DNA from: Henricia sp. BOLD:AAB3569
Lineage: Eukaryota > Echinodermata > Asteroidea > Spinulosida > Echinasteridae
Reading direction: 5' to 3'
Length of the DNA stretch: 64,000 bases
Assembly (NCBI GenBank): GCA_037783545.1
Contig: JBBELK010000329.1
Span: forward strand, 4,540,501-4,604,500
Shown here: piece after piece, positions 58,601-64,000 of the stretch
Layout: every line of letters begins with the position of its first letter
Numbering within the stretch: the first letter of the stretch is position 1
Translations under genes and position numbers: made by a program
Notes under the pieces: model-generated
Seen by the model: only the letters and a program-made list of their open reading frames with translations
Databases searched by the model: none
Told to the model about the DNA's origin: nothing

Positions 58601-61600
58601 GAAATCACTGAAGCAGAACAGTCATAAATATTTCCTTTTCATTTTGACAGAAAATATCTCACTCTTCTTTTAAAAAAAAAAAAACCAAACAAACAAAAAT
58701 AAAACATCACAGACCTCGCATTATGTGTGTCCCAGTCAGTGATGGGGTTGCCAAACTTTCACGGTAAGGTGTTGAAGAACGTGGTGTTAATTCAGCGTAC
58801 ACACCGCGACGTTCGACCTCCTGTCTGCGATACGCACTGTCGTTGAATGTCATTGTGGCTACGGAATAAAAATATGATAACAATATTATTAAATATTATG
58901 GAAAGAATTGAATAGTTGACCATGGCTTTAGACTGGCTTAACAAATTTTGAATTATTTTTTGTTTTGAAAATCAGACATTTTAAAGAATAAAATTACTAA
59001 TAAACTTCCCAATTCTTAATAATATTATTAAGATGTGTCAATATTTAAAATCTATAGTCTGGTACCTGTATCAATCCTGGGCACTCCGCGTGGTCTTGGT
59101 CTGGGTACCAGACGTGTCTGGCTCCCTGACTTCAGCTGCATTTCAGATAGCCTTTCACTGTAGGTTTTGGTAACTCTTGGTGTGGCAGGATCCGGGGCTC
59201 TGGATGAACCAGGAATTCTTGTCGTGCCTAAAATAACCCAAATAGGACGTTAAAGAGGATTTTCTTTCCAAATACAGACAAGCAACTTATTCAAGGAACT
59301 TGTCTAGATTTTCATAGAAAATGGATTTCGTTCTAACCTAACAATCATATAAAATACCTCCCAAAATACAATCCATGGGAAGAAAACAGGAAATTTGCAA
59401 TCTCCAATTTGGATGTGGAAGCAAAAAGGTTGGTGTAATCACTGCACTGCTTTATGTAACCGGATAAATAAGTTTACTAAACATTGGTGGTGTTTTGACA
59501 ATATGCTTGACATTATACAGATTGAAAGCATGAACTTTCAGAATGGTAACGAGAAAAATATGACAAATGAATGGTATCAAAATCTCAAAACCCACAGGAA
59601 AAATGGGGGGTTCAAAAATGTGATCTGGTCACGCTCCTTTAAGACAAGCAACTTACCAAACAATCGCTGTTTAGCTTTTCGTGATTGCGATGTCGACCTC
59701 ATTCTGCTCGTTTCGCCCTGCATTTCCTGAAGCATCTCTGTGTACGTTGTCTGCGACCGCGCCGACCCCGGTTGTTTCCGAGTGACCTCTGGTCGTTGAA
59801 CGCGGACTACCTTATCAAAAGGTTTCGGTTTGTAGGTCTTTCTTGGTTCAGTTTCGTTTGTTTCACGGTCGCTTCTGATATCTGAAGCTCCATGTTTGAT
59901 CTGGTCGTCCTTGAAATCCATTGTACCATGCGTGCTGTAGTTTTCTTTCTTTCGAAATTCTCTTGAATCCTGAAGAACAATTTAATTGAGATTACCGGTA
60001 TATATTTGAATAGAAATTGGCTTTAAATGATAGGATATGGAATAAAAAGCTTCTGTAATAAGGGGGCCGTCTAAAGTTGTCAACATTTTCACAGTTCTAC
60101 AGAAAGTATTATTTTTCAAGATCCCTTCCCTCCCCCGAAATACTACTTATCAACATTTTTTGTCACTACCATGAAATGTCAACATTTTACAGTGCATGTA
60201 AAGTCCTATGCAGCTTTCGATACCCGCTCCCCTTTCCTACACTTTGTAGAACCGCGAAAATGTTGACAACTTTCGACGGCCTCTAACACAATTGATGTTA
60301 CATCTTTGCAAAAAAATTACTACAAATTCATTTTCGTCAAGAGAATTTTCTTTTCTTTTTTATGCTAATCGCCCAACACAGGGCCAAAATGACCCTATTA
60401 CTAACCATGAAATTATCCTGAATCTTTGAGTACGATCGCCCAGTCCGACTTTCTCTGTAATTTTCCCATTCTGTTCGTTGGTTATACGCAACATCTTTCG
60501 TTGCACCTCTTTCGAAGTTCACGGCACTAGTTGGCCTGGTTTTGTAAGCTCTACTCTCTAAAAATTCGTCAATGTTTTCTCGTCGTGACAGACTGCTTGC
60601 TGGCCGTCGATCAGGCCTCATGTTCAACCCTGATGCATTTAGTCTTTGACTCTCAACCACCGTGTTCGTTGGTAATTTTTCTTTTCGATTCGTAGATGCA
60701 GAGAGATTGGTTTCTGAGTGCGGGAGTCGCGGCTTTTCTGTGAATATTTCGGCCATGAGAGCTTTGGCGAGCTGCACTCTTTCTTCGTGACTTGCCTTCT
60801 CCGTTTCTCTGAGAGTGAAAAGAAATATAACACATTACGAAAAGAGAAAACGTAAGCACAATAAGCCTTTTTATGCGGGTCAATTTGATGTGCGTTGCTT
60901 TTAGAAAAAGCGGCGTGGATGGATTTGGTATGAAATGACGAACTGAAAATCACAGAATCAACTTGGGTTAAAAGTGATTTTCAGTGGGTTGTTTCACTTC
61001 AAATTCTTTCCAAACCGCTTTTTCTCAAAGTGACATGCATCAAATTTACGTGCGAAAAGGCGATAATGAATCTATATTTTCAAACACGACAATTCTCTCG
61101 GTGATTGAAGCTTACTTTTTCTTCTTGTCTCTATCGTGCTCCTGTTTCCGGATTTCTTTGAAGGTTGAATGACCCTGAAGAGAAAAAAAACAAAACAAAA
61201 TGGAAATTTATCTTGTTAAAATCAAAGGGTTAAGATATGCAGTAGTTCTGGAGGCTTTCACAAGGCTGTGCAAGTCCTTAACAGATATTTATCAAGCCCA
61301 TTGTTTTCCATGCGTACTTTTAACAGAACAGCCCACCCTGTCAAAAATGTAGGCCACCCGGTTAAATTTTTAACATCCTACTAAGACTTTAGGCAGCCTT
61401 GTTTTTGTTTAATTTTGCTTTTTAATCACGAATTTACAAAGAAGTTTTATATCAAAAATAACATTTACCACTGCTTTATAGACTATTTAGCTTGTGCAAA
61501 CCACCACATGCGCGTGTTTCGCCTTTGCGAATGCAGACGTACATCAAAAGACCAATGAGATGTCTTAATTTTGACTCCCAAAACGACAATCTGCGCACGT

Positions 61601-63069
61601 ATTTGGTAGTTCACACAAGCTCAATATTTGCAAAGCACTTGAGGCAAATAAGGGTGTCAGGTGGAACATGACTTGCGCCAACTGATCAGAATTAAAAAAG
61701 AGACCGAGACCAAAACAAAAACCCCCAAAAACTTGCCTTGATATTTACAAGTAAACGGTGGCACAAGTTGGATATCTTGCATTAGGAAATTGCTGGTGTA
61801 TAGGTTTTTTTTACTCGCACTGTAGAATGATTAATGTCTTGCATTATCAACTGGTAATGTGCAATGTAAGCTGTACAATTCACAACATTTCTAAAGAGCG
61901 CCCTCAAGCAGTGAAAATATGAGAAGCAGCCCATTGCAACGTTTCTTAAAAATCCCTCAAGCACCACAAATGTGAGATGCCGTCCTAAATGTTTCGCTCG
62001 TGGAGACCCCTGAAGCCATATGCTGCTTAAACAATTTTTTTTGCAACACTTCCAAAACAAAAATGGTTGAAATTATTGAGCTTATTATAACACAACATAT
62101 AGAAAGTGAATGGTTGGGTCAACGTTTTGATTCAGGGACTTTCTTCATGACAGACTGGAAACAGTTAAATACTGTAACACTCAAAGTAAACTCCTCAAAA
62201 AAAGTTCGGAAAGTTAAGTTTGACTGACGATTTCTCTCTTGTTACGAAATCATTTCCCTTGAATTTGGTATCATTGGAAAGCCCTGTTATTCCTCTTTAC
62301 AGTGATGTGTCATTTGTTATGATTAATCAATTGGGGGATATGCAGTATAGCGGAATACAGGGGTGGGTGGAAAATGAAATGTCACAAAATTCACTGCTAT
62401 TGTCATGCAGTGCATTCCCCTTTTGCTTGGAGGATGGGAATGTGTCAATGCACTTTTTGACAATAGCAATGCATTTTGTGACATTTCACTTTACACCCGC
62501 CCCCGTATTCAGCTGTGCTGCACATCCCCCAATTGCTTAATCATAACAAATGACACATCATCGTGAAGAGGAATAACAGGGCTTTCCAATGATATAAAAT
62601 TCAAGGAAAATTATTTTGCAACAAGAGAGAAATCGTCAGTGAAACTTGACTTTCCGAACTTTTTTTGAGGAGTTTAGATAAACTATGTAGTGAAATTCCA
62701 AAACAGTTTTCTTACACAACCAGAGACACAAGTTAAAAACCTTGCAAAACAATTTCTAAAACTGACTCTTCACAACTTCTTACCACCATTTCAGACCCAG
62801 CCTTTGGCCTAAATGGAGCATGTTCTTTCTCTTCGAGTTCTTGGCGTTGTTTCCTGTGTTCCGCCAGACTCTGGGTGCGTCGTTTAACCAACCATTCCTG
62901 AAGCGCCTTTCTCTCTTGTTCGGTTTTCTCTGTCGGCTTTTTCCCGGATCCAGCCCATTTCTCCAAACTTTCCTCCGGTCGCGGAGTTCGTGAAGTTTCC
63001 AGGAGTTCGCGTATTTTGTCGCTGCTTAGATGGCCCAAATCGTGCACTAGTGGTTGCTCTGTAACTCTC
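55429..63069 (-). CDS. C-terminal 617 aa of a coiled-coil protein, probably CPLANE1/C5orf42-like (5' part outside window)
   Basis: Nine exons with consistent phases join in the order 63069-62784, 61174-61116, 60808-60406, 59969-59657, 59227-59066, 58858-58715, 57506-57372, 56071-55893, 55602-55429. The incoming phase at 63069 (two bases owed) shows that coding continues upstream. The protein has charged helices (ERKALQEWLVKRRTQSLAEH, ELEEKEHAPFRP, STFKEIRKQEHDRDKKKK, RVQLAKALMAE), then a long disordered basic stretch with YKxKP/YRxxP-like repeats, and it ends in an acidic tail, SGSILSNIDWGAVDKMIADV. This layout and the terminal SIL-x-N-x-DW-x-A motif remind me of CPLANE1, a ciliary transition-zone/planar-polarity effector. 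The identification is from memory and is moderate. The gene model is stronger than the name. A minus-strand AATAAA lies at 55160-55155. Confidence 0.75.
55728..55795 (-). repeat. tRNA-like sequence in the last intron of the CPLANE1-like gene
   Basis: On the minus strand: GCCATTGGTAGAGCATCTAG (A-box region) and CTCGGGTTCGAATCC (B box). The acceptor arms do not pair well, so it is called a tRNA pseudogene or SINE head. Confidence 0.6.
55893..56071 (-). CDS. CPLANE1-like gene, penultimate exon
   Basis: This exon encodes GPTPRETYKSPPLRIPTTRH onward to ILQRRDSFE. The acceptor is TTTCTGCAG and the donor GTAAGT. Phase is 1 in, 0 out. Confidence 0.78.
56090..56480 (+). repeat. Dispersed repeat family A, longest uninterrupted copy
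   Basis: It runs from CATTTACTCAAATGAAAGAC through GAACCAGCCTGAATAGGATG to GGAGATAATGCCGTTTGTAA. It serves as the reference for the other copies. No terminal inverted repeats, target duplication or coding frame was recognised. Confidence 0.72.
56500..57140 (-). repeat. Tandem array of eight tRNA-like units, 77-78-bp period
   Basis: Each unit on the minus strand carries TAGCTCAGCTGGTAGAGC (a good A box). The A-box region recurs at about 56551, 56629, 56707, 56784, 56862, 56940, 57017 and 57095. The B-box position reads CTTGGGGGAAACCTGAGG in most units. Only the distal unit (56500-56560) keeps GGTTTTAAATCCC. The period equals a tRNA length. It lies in an intron of the CPLANE1-like gene, in the sense orientation. 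Confidence 0.88.
57372..57506 (-). CDS. CPLANE1-like gene, exon
   Basis: This exon encodes DVVSPTPKVGVKYRPKDSGI onward to RHRTVY. The acceptor is TGTTGCAG and the donor GTAGGG. Phase is 1-1. Confidence 0.77.
58131..58485 (+). repeat. Full-length tRNA-derived SINE (about 355 bp)
   Basis: The head is CCGTGGCCGAGCGGTTTAGG (A box, Ser/Leu type) and GCAGGTTCGAACCTCC (B box). TGCCCTTGGGCAAGGCACTC, CCGTTGGTCCAGTGTG and GGAATCCTTGGTATGAATAC follow, then an AATAATAA tail. It is the longest copy in the window. Confidence 0.9.
58715..58858 (-). CDS. CPLANE1-like gene, exon
   Basis: This exon encodes TMTFNDSAYRRQEVERRGVY onward to GTHIMR. The acceptor is ATTCCGTAG and the donor GTCTGT. Phase is 1-1. 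Confidence 0.74.
59066..59227 (-). CDS. CPLANE1-like gene, Pro/Arg-rich exon
   Basis: This exon encodes TTRIPGSSRAPDPATPRVTK onward to VPRIDT. The acceptor is TTATTTTAG and the donor GTACCA. Phase is 1-1. Confidence 0.77.
59251..59640. repeat. Dispersed repeat family B
   Basis: It starts TTAAAGAGGATTTTC and ends CACGCTCCTTTAA. It contains GGAAATTTGCAATCTCCAAT and TGGTGTAATCACTGCACTGC and matches 18540-18860 closely. It probably is a TTAA MITE. It lies between two CPLANE1-like exons. Confidence 0.68.
59657..59969 (-). CDS. CPLANE1-like gene, basic disordered exon
   Basis: This exon encodes DSREFRKKENYSTHG onward, including TYTEMLQEMQGETSRMRSTS and QSRKAKQRLF. The acceptor is TTCTTCAG and the donor GTAAGT. 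It ends in phase 1. Confidence 0.78.
60062..60284. mobile_element. MITE with GGCCGTCTAAAGTT ends, copy 2
   Basis: The ends are GGGGGCCGTCTAAAGTTGTC and GACAACTTTCGACGGCC. The interior (TTTTTCAAGATCCC, CAGTGCATGTAAAGTCCTAT) matches 52517-52721. Confidence 0.82.
60406..60808 (-). CDS. CPLANE1-like gene, exon with helical then disordered sequence
   Basis: One base, then ETEKASHEERVQLAKALMAE onward for 134 codons, ending KIQDNFM. The acceptor is CACTCTCAG and the donor GTTAGT. It ends in phase 0. Confidence 0.78.
60868..61070. mobile_element. Palindromic MITE of the GCGCGTAAA family, copy 3
   Basis: The arms include AAAAAGCGGCGTGGATGGAT with CTTTCCAAACCGCTTTTTCT, and GAAAATCAC with its complement near the centre (AACTTGGGTT). 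It sits between two CPLANE1-like exons. Confidence 0.65.
61116..61174 (-). CDS. CPLANE1-like gene, charged micro-exon
   Basis: This 59-nt exon encodes GHSTFKEIRKQEHDRDKKK and two bases of the next Lys codon. The acceptor is TCTCTTCAG and the donor GTAAGC. Confidence 0.78.
62189..62674. mobile_element. Mariner-type fold-back element, about 200-bp arms, TA flanks
   Basis: The ends are AACTCCTCAAAAAAAGTTCG and its complement, with TA on both sides. The arms share AAATGACACATCA and CAGGGCTTTCCAATGAT. The centre has ATTGTCATGCAGTGCATTCC. No transposase was seen. It is in a CPLANE1-like intron. Confidence 0.85.
62784..63069 (-). CDS. CPLANE1-like gene, first exon in window: charged helix region
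   Basis: One base and then 95 codons, from RVTEQPLVHDLGHLSSDKIR to KAGSEMV. The acceptor is TCTTATCAG and the donor GTAAGA. It includes EWLVKRRTQSLAEHRKQRQE and ends in phase 0. Confidence 0.8.
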
Positions 63070-63071
63070 CT

Positions 63072-63262
63072 GATAAGATAATATACAAATATTGACTGCA
63101 ATAAGGGGCATGGTTAAGATTATAGGCCCAAGGTGATCTCGAAGCCATGACTATGCCCCGAGGCGGAAGCCGAGGGGCATAGTCATGGCTTCGAGATCAC
63201 CGAGGGCCTATAATCTTAACCATGACCCGAATAAACAGCAGTCAATATTTGTTTTATATACC
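63072..63262. repeat. Large near-perfect palindrome beside the first CPLANE1-like exon
   Basis: The arms include TTAAGATTATAGGCCC and its complement, then TGATCTCGAAGCCATGACTA and GCCCCGAGGC at the tip (centre near 63166). AATATTGACTGC and GCAGTCAATATT extend the arms outward. A further inverted pair (CATCTGGTTGGTTAAAAGT at 63280 and its complement at 63704) suggests a larger fold-back element reaching about 63770. Confidence 0.8.
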
Positions 63263-64000
63263 GAATGTGTAGATTTTTTTCATCTGGTTGGTTAAAAGTA
63301 ACGATACATCATCATACAGTCATGACAGTGGTCCTTCGAGTTTCGATTTCGGAAGCTGGTCTACGGCGGAAAAGTTGTATATTTACAGCAAACATTTGTA
63401 GCATAATCACCTGGCACTCTAGTAGAACATTTCACCTGACACAGTTTTCAATGTAGGCCACTTCTCTTACTTTCTTAAGGACTTCATCATCTACGACAGA
63501 CGACAAAATGACTTCGTCGAGATTCCGCCATTACCGTCCTGATGAATGTTTACGTGAAGCGCCCAGCTGCATAGTTGGTCCACAGCTATGCTAACGCATG
63601 TAATGCGCGCGTCCGGAACCCGCTAAATGACTATGCCCGGGGCATGGCAAAGACTATTGCCCGGTGGGCATATACGCGCCGGGTCTAGCCGATTCAATGC
63701 CCCCACTTTTAACCAATCAGATGACAGGAATCTACGCATGAGGTATATAACACAAAATATAGACTGTGTGACCTCCGACGTCACGGCAGGCATAAAAACA
63801 TTGGGGATGTGGCTATCGTTGTGCGCACGCATCTGCTGTGCATAAATTTGGATAAGGAATCACTGGCACAGATTTCCATTAAGTGCTAAATAAGAAACGA
63901 TTGTGTTATTGAATGGCACACCACCGTAACCAGTTTGGGTCGGTGTATACCACTCGCCAGTGTTGTAGTCGAGTCACCAATATCGAGTCCGAGTCTCTAG
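63263..64000. other. Right edge of window, upstream of the CPLANE1-like exons
   Basis: No exon could be supported. 63280-63770 appears to belong to a fold-back element (see the palindrome). The next CPLANE1-like exon should lie beyond the edge or be hidden here. Confidence 0.4.

Noticed and set aside
63467-63535. Possible CPLANE1-like exon reading NLDEVILSSVVDDEVLKK on the minus strand
   Set aside because: It has a usable donor, but every frame from the nearby acceptor hits a stop, and its phase-0 end does not fit the exon at 63069, which needs two bases.

Overview
This is eukaryotic genomic DNA from an animal. The coding exons are short, separated by long introns full of transposable elements, and joined at spliceosomal boundaries. 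The gene content (a GABA-B-type class C GPCR, HMGXB4, a GnT-IV-type glycosyltransferase, a probable ciliary gene) and the dense load of palindromic MITEs and tRNA-derived SINEs suggest a marine deuterostome, most likely an echinoderm. That placement is inference. No rRNA, intact tRNA, CRISPR array or prokaryotic gene was seen.

Four protein genes were assembled by hand from matching splice sites and codon phases. (1) 1142-7252 (+): four exons give a 317-aa type II membrane protein of the MGAT4/GT54 type, with an altered metal-binding motif. (2) 45129-12582 (-): twenty exons give a 1070-aa GABA-B receptor, closest to GABBR2. It carries an extra complete C-type lectin-like domain (two exons, phase 1-1) inside the C-terminal part of its ligand-binding domain. 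Its last transmembrane exon appears to use a GC-AG intron before two exons encoding the C-tail coiled coil. (3) 47469-52871 (+): six exons give a 714-aa HMGXB4 orthologue. (4) 63069-55429 (-): the nine last exons (617 aa) of a coiled-coil protein that resembles the C-terminus of CPLANE1/C5orf42. Its 5' part lies beyond the window.

Genes 1 and 2 converge across a 3-kb fold-back element (7992-11032). Genes 2 and 3 diverge, with 2.3 kb between start codons, and two MITEs lie just upstream of HMGXB4. Genes 3 and 4 converge. The rest is mostly mobile DNA: a seven-copy palindromic TTAA MITE, other TTAA MITEs, mariner-type fold-back elements with TA flanks, a nested TTAA element with a decayed THAP-like ORF, Ser/Leu-tRNA-headed SINEs, a CR1/L2-like LINE tail and a 77-78-bp tandem array of tRNA-like units. 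The genes share no obvious pathway.

The most interesting item is the lectin-containing GABA-B receptor. The lectin cassette has the same intron phase on both sides, totals 375 nt, and could be skipped without breaking the frame.
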